Positions 8,606-16,758 of a DNA stretch of 42,240 nt are shown in pieces. How positions within the stretch are numbered: position 1 is the stretch's first letter; each line of letters begins with the position of its first letter. The DNA is from Chloroflexota bacterium. Its GTDB lineage: Bacteria > Chloroflexota > Anaerolineae > Aggregatilineales > Phototrophicaceae. The stretch lies in contig WTGF01000080.1 of assembly GCA_011525385.1 (NCBI GenBank), positions 1-42,240 of the forward strand. Reading direction: 5' to 3'. A program made the translations under genes and the position numbers. The notes below the pieces were generated by a model. It did no database searches. It was not told where the DNA came from and saw only the letters and a list, made by a program, of their open reading frames with translations.

Positions 8606-9820
8606 ATGCCGGAAACATTCCGCGTCCCGCGTTCCCGCGCCAACAAAACGCATCAAATGCTGCGCGACGAGATCATGGCGGCCCTTGAGCCTATCCTCTT
8701 CGACGATTACCGCAACAGCTACGCGATACGCGCCGAACTCGAAGCCGCCTTCGCCGCCGAAATGCGTAAGCGCCATGCCGTCGCTGCACACTCCGGCACC
8801 ATCGCCCTCTTGCTGGCGTTGCGCGCCTGCGGCATCGGACCCGGCGACCAGGTGATTACCGTCGGTAATTCCGATATCTCAACCACCGGCGCCATCAGCC
8901 AATGCGGCGCCATACCGGTACTATGCGATGTCGCCCGCAGCGACTACACCATCGACGTCGACTTGGTTGAAGACCTAATCACCGGCAAAACCCGCGCCAT
9001 CCTTCCGGTGGACCTGCACGGTCACCCGGCGAACGTAAGAGCGCTGCGCCCCCTTGCCGACCGCCACGACCTCAAAATTGTGGAAGACGCCGCCCTGGCA
9101 AGCGGCGCCTGCGACCACGGGGCGCCGGTGGGCGCATTCGCCGATGTCGCCATGTTCAGCTTCGCGCCCTTTAAGCCCCTGGGCAGCGCCGGCAACGGCG
9201 CCATGCTCGTCACCAGCGACGACTCGCTCGCGGATCAACTGCGCCTTCTGGTCAGTTACGGGCACGCCCCCACCCTGAGTCCCTCCCCCAAAATGAGGGA
9301 GGGACTTGACACCCCTTCCCTCTTTATGGGGGAAGGGGCCGGGGGATGGGGGTCGCTGCCTCCCGGCTACCAGAACTACATCGCCGAAGGTTACAATGTG
9401 CCCCTTGATGGCTTGCAAGCCGCATTGTTGTTGGTGAAGCTCCCATACCTGGGTGAATGGACCAGGCAACGCCGCGACATTGTCAGCAGGCTGGAAGCCG
9501 GTCTCGCCGATACCTCGGCCATTTTGCCGCGCTTCCGCGCCGAATCGCGGCCGACCTTCCGCTCCTACGCCATCGCTGTAGACCGCCAGGGAGAGCTTCA
9601 TCAGGGACTGCGCGCCGCTGGCATCGAAGCCGTGATTCACTATGCGCCGCCAATTTACGAATATGACGTCTACGCCGGCATGTTCCCGGAGCGCGGAAGC
9701 CTGACGACAACCGAGCGCCTGGCCCGGCAGATCGTCAACCTGCCGGTCACGCCGGAGTTGACAAGCGACGATGTTGATTACATGATCGAAGTGACGCGAA
9801 AACTCTTAAACAATGGATAA
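8606..9820 (+). CDS. DegT/DnrJ/EryC1/StrS-type PLP aminotransferase with repeat-encoded insertion
   Basis: A 404-residue fold-type I PLP enzyme of the DegT/DnrJ/EryC1/StrS family, usually sugar aminotransferases or dehydratases. Landmarks are HSGTIALLLALRACGIGPGD near 64, the cofactor-binding aspartate in IVEDAALASGA, the Schiff-base lysine K190 in FSFAPFKPLGSAGNG, and GYNVPLDGLQAALLLVKL near 263. Residues 222-249 (PTLSPSPKMREGLDTPSLF and onward to GGWG) have no counterpart in the family. They are encoded by an interspersed repeat inserted in frame at 9269-9352. ATG 8606 is preferred over 8579, which lies in another repeat. Its presence in a peptide-uptake operon without sugar-nucleotide genes suggests an amino-acid rather than sugar substrate; this is unproven. 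Confidence 0.88.
   Translation: MPETFRVPRSRANKTHQMLRDEIMAALEPILFDDYRNSYAIRAELEAAFAAEMRKRHAVAAHSGTIALLLALRACGIGPGDQVITVGNSDISTTGAISQCGAIPVLCDVARSDYTIDVDLVEDLITGKTRAILPVDLHGHPANVRALRPLADRHDLKIVEDAALASGACDHGAPVGAFADVAMFSFAPFKPLGSAGNGAMLVTSDDSLADQLRLLVSYGHAPTLSPSPKMREGLDTPSLFMGEGAGGWGSLPPGYQNYIAEGYNVPLDGLQAALLLVKLPYLGEWTRQRRDIVSRLEAGLADTSAILPRFRAESRPTFRSYAIAVDRQGELHQGLRAAGIEAVIHYAPPIYEYDVYAGMFPERGSLTTTERLARQIVNLPVTPELTSDDVDYMIEVTRKLLNNG
9269..9352. repeat. GGGGCCGGGGGATGGGGGT element, full copy inside a CDS
   Basis: An 84-bp (28-codon) copy with two hairpins, GTCCCTCCC...GGGAGGGAC and CCCCTTCCC...GGGGAAGGGG, and complementary outer ends (CCCCCACCC / GGATGGGGGT). It lies wholly inside the DegT-type gene and keeps the reading frame open. 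Confidence 0.88.
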
Positions 9821-9864
9821 TTCGGCGCCACCAACGATAAATGAGATTGCAGGAGAAAATGACC

Positions 9865-11250
9865 ATGTCCGATTCAAGAAACCTTTTGGAACAAATCGCC
9901 GATTACGCCATCAACCTGCGTTACGAAGACATCCCGCCGGAAGCCGTTGACCTGGCCAAGACAATCGTCTTTGATTCCATTGGCACCGGGCTCGGCGGTT
10001 ATCAACGCGAATTGGGGCGTAAAGCCGTCCGCTATGCCGAAGGCATGATGGCCGGCGATGACGCGGCGCTGCTCGGCAGTGGTCAGCGCGTATCGATCGA
10101 AGGCGCGGCTTTCGCCAATGGCGTGATGGTCAAGATCCTGGGCATGGACGATTCGCATCGCTCCGCCGGGCATATCGCCTCGCAATTGGTTCCCGCCGTG
10201 CTGGCTGTCGGCGAAGCCTGGAACACCTCGGGCGAAGAGATGATCGCCGCTATCGTCGCCGCCTACGACTTTGCCGTCCGCGTTGGCAGGTTGGTCCGCC
10301 CCATGCAGCGGGAGCGCGGTCTCGATCTCAAAGGCACGCTGGGCGCCATTTCTTCCGCGCTGGCAATTGCCCGTTGCGCGCGCCTGGATCGCGAGACGAT
10401 GATCAATTGCGTCGCGCTGGCGGCCGACCTTGCTTCCGGCACCGAGCAATATGTCTACGAAGGCGGACTCTGCGACACCAAGGACTTGATCGCCGGCTTC
10501 GCCGCCCGCAATGCCGTATTCGCCTTGCGCCTTGCGGCTTCCGGTTTCTATGGTCCTCGCGGCGCCCTTGACGGGGAATACGGTTTTTTCCAGGCTTTTG
10601 GCGATGGTTACGAGCCCGATCTATTCGCCGATCTCGGCCTCAATTTCGAGATCCTTGGCACAGGCTTCAAGCCCCACGGCGGCTGCCGGCATACCCACCA
10701 AGCCATCGACGCCGTGCAAGCGATTCTGCAAGACGGTCCCATTGACATTTCGGCCATTGAGTCGATCGAGCTTGGCACCTACGGCTACGCCACCCGTCCC
10801 GTCTTCCGCGTCGATCCCAACCCGTCTTCCCGCGAGGTCGCCGGCTTGAGCATTCGCGTTTCGACCGGGGTAGCGCTGCAACAAGGCAGCGCCTGGCCCC
10901 ATGACTTCACGTCCTGGGATGACCCCGAAGTGCGGCGCTTGCGCAATCTGATTGATGTCCAGGTTGATAGCGAGATCGAAGCCGATTACCCGCAGCTCAA
11001 CGGTTGCCGCCTGCGCATCACACTTGATACTGGCGAGGTCCGCCAAGCTTACCTGCCAAATATGAAAGGCGAGCCGGAATTCCGCATGAGCCAGGATGAA
11101 ATGCGCGAGAAATTCGCCGTCTTAACGCGCGATCTCTTCGCTGACGAGCATGTCGACGAGATTTACCAGCGCTGTATGAACCTGGAATCAATCGAAAATA
11201 TCGCGCAATTGTTACAGTTGTGCGCCGCCGGAGAAACCCTGCCGGTTTAA
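9865..11250 (+). CDS. MmgE/PrpD family protein (copy 2)
   Basis: A 461-residue MmgE/PrpD protein paralogous to the gene at 2300, with long shared blocks such as LGMDDSHRSAGHIASQLVP (near 92) and GFKPHGGCRHTHQAIDAVQA (near 265). AGGAG at 9851 is nine bases from ATG 9865 but only three from ATG 9859, so 9865 was chosen. The two copies in one operon differ most in the segment after the HASQLVP block and near the C terminus. They may form a hetero-oligomer or act on successive or stereoisomeric substrates. It is the last gene of the operon; the plus strand is then empty for over 1.5 kb. Confidence 0.88.
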   Translation: MSDSRNLLEQIADYAINLRYEDIPPEAVDLAKTIVFDSIGTGLGGYQRELGRKAVRYAEGMMAGDDAALLGSGQRVSIEGAAFANGVMVKILGMDDSHRSAGHIASQLVPAVLAVGEAWNTSGEEMIAAIVAAYDFAVRVGRLVRPMQRERGLDLKGTLGAISSALAIARCARLDRETMINCVALAADLASGTEQYVYEGGLCDTKDLIAGFAARNAVFALRLAASGFYGPRGALDGEYGFFQAFGDGYEPDLFADLGLNFEILGTGFKPHGGCRHTHQAIDAVQAILQDGPIDISAIESIELGTYGYATRPVFRVDPNPSSREVAGLSIRVSTGVALQQGSAWPHDFTSWDDPEVRRLRNLIDVQVDSEIEADYPQLNGCRLRITLDTGEVRQAYLPNMKGEPEFRMSQDEMREKFAVLTRDLFADEHVDEIYQRCMNLESIENIAQLLQLCAAGETLPV

Positions 11251-11284
11251 GCGGACGCGAATCAACGAGTACCAATCAAGCCTT

Positions 11285-11310
11285 GTAGGGGCGACCTATC
11301 AGGTCGCCCG
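11285..11310. repeat. GTAGGGGCGACC-type palindromic repeat
   Basis: GTAGGGGCGACCTATCAGGT followed by CGCCCG: an intact copy of the repeat that is split by an insertion at 41510-41694. It sits between convergent genes and could act as a bidirectional hairpin terminator, although no T-tract follows. Confidence 0.75.
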
Positions 11311-11319
11311 AAAATCACC

Positions 11320-12150
11320 TCAGCCCAACGCTCTGGGCGGCCCGCGCTCCATCACATACCAATTCGCCCCGTCGCCGCGGACAAAATCGCTGACATGATA
11401 CCCAGCCCCCAGCAGCGAGGTAATCGCGTCCCGCACGTGAAGCTGCCAAGTCTGGGCGCGCTCCATGTTTTCGGCCTTCAATAACGCGATGCTGGCGGGG
11501 ATCTCGATCGCATACTGCGCCTTGTCCGGCGATGCTGGCCGTTCAAACTGCAGGGCGCCGCGGTCGTCCAGGAACACCAGCTTGGTCGTTTCCGCGATGG
11601 CGGTCCGCGGTCCCGTCCGACCACCCCGCGCCAACGCAAGTACGCGAGGATTATCGAGATGCCACTGCGCTTCCAAGCGATCGCTGGCGAGACCGGCATT
11701 CAGGTCGTCTTGCATCGCCCCGTAGTGATTGACATAGTACACGCGCGCCGTCGCCCCCAGCCGCTTCAGATTGAAATTGGCGTTTCCCGCCTGCATCGGG
11801 TCGAAGGTCCAGGCCATCACGCGATAGCCATTTGCCAGCGCCCATTCCCGCTGCGCTTGCTTGAGCGTAAAGCCAATGCCCGCATTCTGAAACTCGGGAT
11901 GCACCGCTGTCATATGCGACCACAACCAGACATCCCCGCCCCGTTTCGCCGCGATGCCAAAACAGAACCCGATCAGGCACCCGTCGGCTTCCGCGCCCAG
12001 TACGCTGCCGCCGGCCACGGTTGCCGCTTTCATGGTATGAGGCGAGGTGCATTCATGATCGTGCATGCCCCAGACCTGCTTCTGCAAGTCGACCAAAGCC
12101 ATCAAATCTCGCATAGCATGGAGTTCCCTGATGACGAAGTCTCTGGACAT
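11320..12150 (-). CDS. GNAT-superfamily acetyltransferase, COG3375 type
   Basis: A 276-residue predicted acetyltransferase of the COG3375 branch of the GNAT superfamily. The acetyl-CoA binding region is recognisable around residues 80-100 (MTAVHPEFQNAGIGFTLKQA). The branch-specific stretches are WTFDPMQAGNANFNLKRLGA and YYVNHYGAMQDDLNAGLASD near 117-155. The substrate of this family is not established. It is monocistronic on the minus strand, convergent with the first operon. The ATG at 12150 is the natural start (MSRDFVIREL). A repeat lies at its 3' side and a MITE-like element upstream. Confidence 0.85.
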   Translation of the reverse strand: MSRDFVIRELHAMRDLMALVDLQKQVWGMHDHECTSPHTMKAATVAGGSVLGAEADGCLIGFCFGIAAKRGGDVWLWSHMTAVHPEFQNAGIGFTLKQAQREWALANGYRVMAWTFDPMQAGNANFNLKRLGATARVYYVNHYGAMQDDLNAGLASDRLEAQWHLDNPRVLALARGGRTGPRTAIAETTKLVFLDDRGALQFERPASPDKAQYAIEIPASIALLKAENMERAQTWQLHVRDAITSLLGAGYHVSDFVRGDGANWYVMERGPPRALG

Positions 12151-12239
12151 GGCTCATCTATTGCTAGCGGCAGGACGCCTGCAATAATAGCAAGTCGCCC
12201 GGCAAAAGGCAAAACGCGGCCCGTCCAACCGGGGGAGTG

Positions 12240-12451
12240 TATCCTTTTCGGTTGAAATATAAATCAACAACCACCTAGCAGCCGGTAGGGGCGATCCGCT
12301 GGATCGCCCGACGCGTGGAAACTGAATGAATATTGGGCGACTGACGGTCAGTGTCTACGCGACCCACCGAGTCGCCCCTACCAAATCGTTGCTATTTTGG
12401 GCTTAGGATCTCATGTCAAGAACTATATAGGTAATCCAACCGAAAAGGATA
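12240..12451. mobile_element. MITE-like element with 15-bp terminal inverted repeats
   Basis: Perfect 15-bp inverted ends, TATCCTTTTCGGTTG at 12240-12254 and its complement at 12437-12451, enclose 182 bp with no coding capacity. Inside are a GTAGGGGCGATCC palindrome (12285-12310) and a longer GGGCGACT...AGTCGCCC inverted pair (12334-12382). The structure fits a non-autonomous element, but no clear target-site duplication was found. It occupies part of the 667-bp gene-free stretch 12151-12817. Confidence 0.6.
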
Positions 12452-12757
12452 AAGTACCCTGATTCTTCTCAAATAGCCCCGCATATCGTTAAATGGATCC
12501 ATCTTTATTCAGCTAAGGTAGCGGCGATCCGGTGGAGTTCGAGTTGAGTATCGTTTAGACAAAACCTGTGTCCACCTCTTCGGGTGAAGATCATTGTGCT
12601 CTGCGCCTCTGTGGTGAATCCCCCTCCCCCGTATACATACTGTATCTATACTGTTGCTCGAAAACGAGAGGCAACTGTCGAGGATTGGAGGACGTAATGC
12701 GCTTCATTGAGCGCTCGATTCATGCTGCAACTGCAATTCGGAGCATCACGAGCGCAT

Positions 12758-12785
12758 TTGCAATCTACCGGCCTCACCCTATAAT
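12758..12785 (+). promoter_or_regulatory. Predicted sigma-70-type promoter of the cysteine-synthase-like gene
   Basis: TTGCAA (12758-12763), a 16-bp spacer and a perfect TATAAT (12780-12785). The predicted start of transcription near 12792 leaves a 26-nt leader before ATG 12818. The remaining gene-free sequence 12452-12757 shows no convincing feature except a small open frame discussed in the findings. Confidence 0.5.
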
Positions 12786-12817
12786 CAGTGCATTGCTCGC
12801 CGAGACAGAGACAATGG

Positions 12818-13780
12818 ATGTCCCGGGAACCGCATCTGGCCGCATCGGTGCTGGACACAATCGGCAATACGCCTCTGGTGGAATTGTCGCGCATCACGGA
12901 ATCGCTCGACGGCACTGTCTTCGCCAAGCTCGAGTATCTCAACCCCGGTTATTCCAAGAAGGACCGCATCGCCCGGCAAATGATTGAAGATGCGGAGGCG
13001 GAGGGCGAGCTCCGCCCCGGCGATACCGTCGTCGAACTGACCAGCGGCAATACCGGCGCCGGCCTGGCCATCGTTTGCGCCGCCAAGGGCTATCGCTTTG
13101 TGGCGGTGATGTCCCGCGGCAACTCCCCCGAACGCGCCCGCATGATGGCCGCGCTGGGGGCGGAAGTCGTCTTGGTCGATCAATGCCCGGCTTCGCAGCC
13201 GGGGCAAGTCTCCGGCGCCGACCTGGCCCGCGTCGAAGAAAAGGCGCGCGAAATCGTCGTCGAGCGCGGCGCTTATCGCGCCGATCAATTCGAACTCGAA
13301 GGCAACCGCCGCGCGCACTATCTGCACACCGCGCCCGAAATCTGGCGGGCTTCCGGCGGCATCGACGCCTTCTGCGATTTTATCGGCAGCGGCGGATCCT
13401 TCGCCGGCTGCGCCGGCTACTTTAAGGGGCGCGATCCCGCCGTTCAATGTTATATTGTGGAACCGGAAGGCGCGGCGGCCTATGCGGGGGAGCCGGTCAC
13501 GAGACCTAATCACAAGATACAGGGCGGCGGCTACGCCATGGCCGAGCTTCCCTTGATCGATCGCGATCTGGTCGATGGCTACCTGCGCGTCAGGGACGAG
13601 GAAGCCGCGCTCATGTCCCGTCGTCTCGCGCGTGAAGAAGGCCTGTTCGCCGGTTATTCATCCGGCGCCAACCTGGCGGCGGCGCTGCAACTGCTGCGCG
13701 TAGCCCACCGGGGTCAGCGCGTCGCCATTTTGCTCCCCGATTCCGGCTTGAAATATTTGAGCACAGATCTTTGGGATTGA
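12818..13780 (+). CDS. Cysteine synthase / cystathionine beta-synthase family PLP enzyme
   Basis: A 320-residue fold-type II PLP enzyme related to O-acetylserine sulfhydrylase. IGNTPLVELSRI opens the fold. The Schiff-base lysine is K48 in NPGYSKKDRIA, TSGNTGAGLA (near 71) is the substrate/carboxylate loop, and GSGGSFAG (near 190) replaces the usual GTGGT phosphate loop. LPDSGLKYLSTDLWD closes the protein. The changed phosphate loop and its pairing with a regulator 4 nt downstream mean it may be a specialised beta-replacing or deaminating enzyme rather than housekeeping CysK. ATG 12818 is chosen because a predicted promoter ends just upstream; GTG 12788 is an in-frame alternative. Confidence 0.85.
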   Translation: MSREPHLAASVLDTIGNTPLVELSRITESLDGTVFAKLEYLNPGYSKKDRIARQMIEDAEAEGELRPGDTVVELTSGNTGAGLAIVCAAKGYRFVAVMSRGNSPERARMMAALGAEVVLVDQCPASQPGQVSGADLARVEEKAREIVVERGAYRADQFELEGNRRAHYLHTAPEIWRASGGIDAFCDFIGSGGSFAGCAGYFKGRDPAVQCYIVEPEGAAAYAGEPVTRPNHKIQGGGYAMAELPLIDRDLVDGYLRVRDEEAALMSRRLAREEGLFAGYSSGANLAAALQLLRVAHRGQRVAILLPDSGLKYLSTDLWD

Positions 13781-13784
13781 AATC

Positions 13785-14684
13785 ATGAACACAAATGAAT
13801 CGCGCGACGATATTGTCCGCTGGATCCGCGCCAACCACGGGTCCCTCTCCCCCAGCCAGCAGAAGGTGGCTGAATTCCTGCTGAAAGGCGGCATCAACGT
13901 CATTCACTTGACTATCACCGAGATCGCCAGCGCCGTTGGGGTCAATTCGTCGACAGTCGTGCGGACAGCGCAAGCGCTCGGTTTCGACGGCTTCCCGGAA
14001 TTGCAGTCGGTCTTGCGCAGCCAGTTTCTCAACCAGGCCAAGATCGCGCAACGCATGCAAATCGGATCGCAAAAGCTGATCGACGATCTCTCTTCCGGCC
14101 AGCCCGAGAATCAACATCTGCTCAATACAGTACTGCGCGACGAGGTCCAGACCTTGCTTGATCTGCCGCAGCACGTGCCCACCCATATTTTCGACCGCGC
14201 CGTCGAGTTGGTTGACAGCGCCAAACACGTTTACACTATTGGCTTGGGCGCTTCATTTCCGCTCGCGCTCAATTTCGGCATCGTATTGCGCTACATCCGT
14301 CCGTATACCACCGTGCTCACGCCGGGCATCGATCCAATCGCCGCGCAATTGACGCCGCTCAAGGAAGGCGATCTGATCTTTTCGCTTTGCTTCGCGCGTT
14401 ACACGCGCGAGACCTTGACCGTCATGGAAGTTGGCAGGCAACGCGGCGCCTCCGTGGTCACCGTCACCGACAGCCATGTCTCGCCGGCCGCCAAACGCGC
14501 CGATCTGGCGCTGATTGTGCCCTTCCGCCTGCGTCTCTATAGCAATACCGTCGCGCTCTTCGCCTTGCTCGACGCCATCCTGGGCGCTTTGTCACTGCGC
14601 TATCCGGAGAAGACGCGCGCCCGCCTCGACAGCCTCGAAGACCTCTACAAGCAGTTTAATCTTTTGACCACGGACGATGATTGA
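13785..14684 (+). CDS. RpiR/MurR-family transcriptional regulator
   Basis: A 299-residue regulator with an N-terminal HTH_6 domain (about 1-77, including LTITEIASAVGVNSSTVVRT) and a C-terminal SIS domain (about 125-265, with VYTIGLGASFPLALNFG). SIS domains of this family normally sense phosphosugars; here the neighbours suggest an amino-acid-related effector. It starts 4 nt after the cysteine-synthase-like gene, so both are likely co-transcribed. It is convergent, with a 13-nt gap, with the second peptide-transport set, which it may also control. No operator could be identified with confidence. Confidence 0.9.
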   Translation: MNTNESRDDIVRWIRANHGSLSPSQQKVAEFLLKGGINVIHLTITEIASAVGVNSSTVVRTAQALGFDGFPELQSVLRSQFLNQAKIAQRMQIGSQKLIDDLSSGQPENQHLLNTVLRDEVQTLLDLPQHVPTHIFDRAVELVDSAKHVYTIGLGASFPLALNFGIVLRYIRPYTTVLTPGIDPIAAQLTPLKEGDLIFSLCFARYTRETLTVMEVGRQRGASVVTVTDSHVSPAAKRADLALIVPFRLRLYSNTVALFALLDAILGALSLRYPEKTRARLDSLEDLYKQFNLLTTDDD

Positions 14685-14697
14685 AGATGACTGAAGC

Positions 14698-15567
14698 TCA
14701 TGCGCGCACGTTGGGATCAAGCGCGTCGCGCAAGGCATCGCCGATGATGTTCAAGATCAGCACAACCAGAGTGATGGTGATGCCGGGGAAAACGGCGATC
14801 CACCACTGCGTCCGCATATAATTGCGCCCGTCGGCCAGCATCGCGCCCCATTCCGGCGTCGGCGGGCTCACGCCCAGACCCAGAAAGCTCAAACTGGCGC
14901 CCGTGACGATGGCGCCCGATACGCCCAAGGTCGTCAGCACGATCAAGGGTCCCAGCACCCCGGGCAGTACGTGGAAGAACATGATGCGGGGCGCGCCCGC
15001 CCCCATGCTGCGCGCCGCCATCACATATTCCATCTCGCGGATGGACAAGGTGACGCCTCGGATGAGACGGGCATAAGTCGGCAGGGAAAAGAAGGCGATA
15101 GCGAGTATCACGTTCGTCATGTTAGAGCCCAAAAGGCTCACCAGCCAAATCGCCAAGATCAACCCCGGGAACGCCAGGATCAAGTCCATCACGCGCATGA
15201 TGAAGTCATCGACCAAGCCGCCGACGAAACCGCCGACCAGTCCCAGCGGCACGCTGACCAGGGTGGTCAGCGCGATCGACAGGAAGCCGACCTGCAAGGA
15301 CACGCGCCCGCCATACAAGACGCGGCTCATGATATCGCGGCCCAACTTGTCGGTGCCAAAGGGATGCGCCAGCGAAGGTCCCAGATTGCGCTCCGGCGTA
15401 TTGCGCTTAATGGGATCGTAAGGCGTGACAATATCCGCGAAAAGGACCGCCAGCACAATCAGCGCCAAGCAAATGAGACCGGCCACCGCCACGCGATTTC
15501 TGACAAACTTCAGAATGGCTAGTTCATATAAGCCGGTTGGATATTCGGCGCCTTGCAACTGGCTCAT
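14698..15567 (-). CDS. Peptide ABC transporter permease, DppC type, set 2
   Basis: A 289-residue DppC/OppC-type permease with a first helix near 28-48 (AGLICLALIVLAVLFADIV), the motif GTDKLGRDIMSRVLYGGR near 72, the docking loop EYVMAARSMGAGAPRIMFFH near 178 and SLSFLGLGVSPPTPEWG near 228. ATG 15567 lies 9 nt after the DppB-type stop, consistent with translational linkage. It is the last gene of the minus-strand set 2. As in the other sets, no ATP-binding protein gene follows; the next gene is the convergent RpiR regulator. Confidence 0.93.
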   Translation of the reverse strand: MSQLQGAEYPTGLYELAILKFVRNRVAVAGLICLALIVLAVLFADIVTPYDPIKRNTPERNLGPSLAHPFGTDKLGRDIMSRVLYGGRVSLQVGFLSIALTTLVSVPLGLVGGFVGGLVDDFIMRVMDLILAFPGLILAIWLVSLLGSNMTNVILAIAFFSLPTYARLIRGVTLSIREMEYVMAARSMGAGAPRIMFFHVLPGVLGPLIVLTTLGVSGAIVTGASLSFLGLGVSPPTPEWGAMLADGRNYMRTQWWIAVFPGITITLVVLILNIIGDALRDALDPNVRA

Positions 15568-15576
15568 GGACGACGC

Positions 15577-16518
15577 CTATTCATAGCGGATGCGCGGATC
15601 GACAAAGGCATAGATGATATCCACCAGCAGATTCACAAAAACAAAGGACGCTGCCACCAAGATCACCGCGCCCTGAATCATCGGATAATCCCGATTGGAA
15701 ATGGCGTCAATCGCCAGACTTCCGACACCGGGCAGATGGAAAATGCTTTCCGTGATCACCGCGCCGCCCAGCAAGCCGCCGACCGAAAGGCCGACCACCG
15801 TGATCACCGGTATCAACGTATTCTGCAGCGCATGGCGGATCAGCACGCGGCGCTGCGCCAGACCCTTGGCGCGCGCCGTGCGCACGTAATCGGTGCTCAA
15901 TACCTCGATCATGCTCGAGCGCGTCAAGCGCGCGATCAAGGCGCTTTGACCCACGCCCAGCGTCGCCACCGGCAGAACGAAGTGCTTCCAGGTGCCGACG
16001 CCTTGTACCGGCAAAATGCGCAGACCAACCGAGAAAATAAGGATCAACATCAAGCCCAACCAAAAGGTCGGGATAGAGTAGAACAGCACCGCCACGACAA
16101 TGCCGAAGTTGTCAATCCAGGTACGCTGGTACACTGCCGTCACCACGCCGATGACCAATCCCAAACTTGTGCCAATGCCAACGCAGAGAAAGGTCAAGGT
16201 GGCTGTGAAGGGAAATGCCTTGACGATCACACCCACGACCGGCTCGCGAAACTTGACCGAGCGTCCCAGATCGCCTTGAACGAAGTTGCGTAGAAAGATC
16301 AGATATTGCTCGAACACCGGGCGATCCAGGCCCAGGTTATGGCGGATCTGCTCGATCAATTCCGGTGTGGCGCGGGGACCCGCCATCACCTTGGCCGGGT
16401 CGCCCGGCAAGGCCACCCGCAGCATGACAAAGACGACCGTGGTCACACCCAGGATCAGAGGAAAGGCGATCAGAATACGGCGCAGGATATACTTGCTCAA
16501 ATGCTGCGATTTCTCCAA
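15577..16518 (-). CDS. Peptide ABC transporter permease, DppB type, set 2
   Basis: A 313-residue DppB/OppB-type permease with about six helices. It shows YILRRILIAFPLILGV at the N terminus, the docking loop STDYVRTARAKGLAQRRV near 210, HALQNTLIPVITVVG, and ITESIFHLPGVGSLAIDAI near 255. The start is uncertain: TTG 16518 lacks an obvious ribosome-binding site, while TTG 16500 has GGAG about 12 nt upstream; no ATG lies in the right place. A 240-bp gap containing two palindromic repeats separates it from the binding-protein gene, longer than usual within such a set. Confidence 0.9.
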   Translation of the reverse strand: MEKSQHLSKYILRRILIAFPLILGVTTVVFVMLRVALPGDPAKVMAGPRATPELIEQIRHNLGLDRPVFEQYLIFLRNFVQGDLGRSVKFREPVVGVIVKAFPFTATLTFLCVGIGTSLGLVIGVVTAVYQRTWIDNFGIVVAVLFYSIPTFWLGLMLILIFSVGLRILPVQGVGTWKHFVLPVATLGVGQSALIARLTRSSMIEVLSTDYVRTARAKGLAQRRVLIRHALQNTLIPVITVVGLSVGGLLGGAVITESIFHLPGVGSLAIDAISNRDYPMIQGAVILVAASFVFVNLLVDIIYAFVDPRIRYE

Positions 16519-16532
16519 TCTGGGTAGACAGG

Positions 16533-16555
16533 AAGGCGATCCGACGGATCGCCTT
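16533..16555. repeat. GGCGATCC palindrome
   Basis: AAGGCGATCC-GAC-GGATCGCCTT, a 10-bp perfect stem with a 3-nt loop, related to the GTAGGGGCGATCC repeat at 12285. It lies between the binding-protein and permease genes of set 2 and could attenuate or stabilise the mRNA. Confidence 0.65.
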
Positions 16556-16686
16556 TACATGACTCCTGGCCTGCGCCTTCTCATCCCTGGTTTTGGAAAT
16601 GGCTCCGAAAGCGCATCTAGCTCCTGGCAATACGCAACTCGAAAAGTCGCATTTTTGCCAACACGAGACGATACACAGGCGTCGGC

Positions 16687-16730
16687 AAAGTCTCCCCCCA
16701 TTGCAATGGGGGGAGATTTAGAGGGGGGTG
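16687..16730. repeat. AAAGTCTCCCCC-CATTGCAATG repeat, copy 2
   Basis: CTCCCCCCATTG / CAATGGGGGGAG forms a 12-bp perfect stem without a loop, followed by ATTTAGAGGGGGG. It matches the copy at 8561-8598. It lies 3' of the set-2 binding-protein gene. Confidence 0.75.
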
Positions 16731-16758
16731 AAATCCACCAACTCTGGAATACGGTTTG

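Noticed and set aside
9269..9352. Frameshift or assembly error in the DegT-type gene
   Set aside because: The insert is a recognisable repeat of 84 bp, the frame is intact on both sides, and conserved motifs follow in the same frame.
15553..16293. 246-codon plus-strand open frame opposite the set-2 permease gene
   Set aside because: It is the antisense shadow of a clear DppB-type gene and has no recognisable motif; the same applies to the long minus-strand frame at 38-1039.
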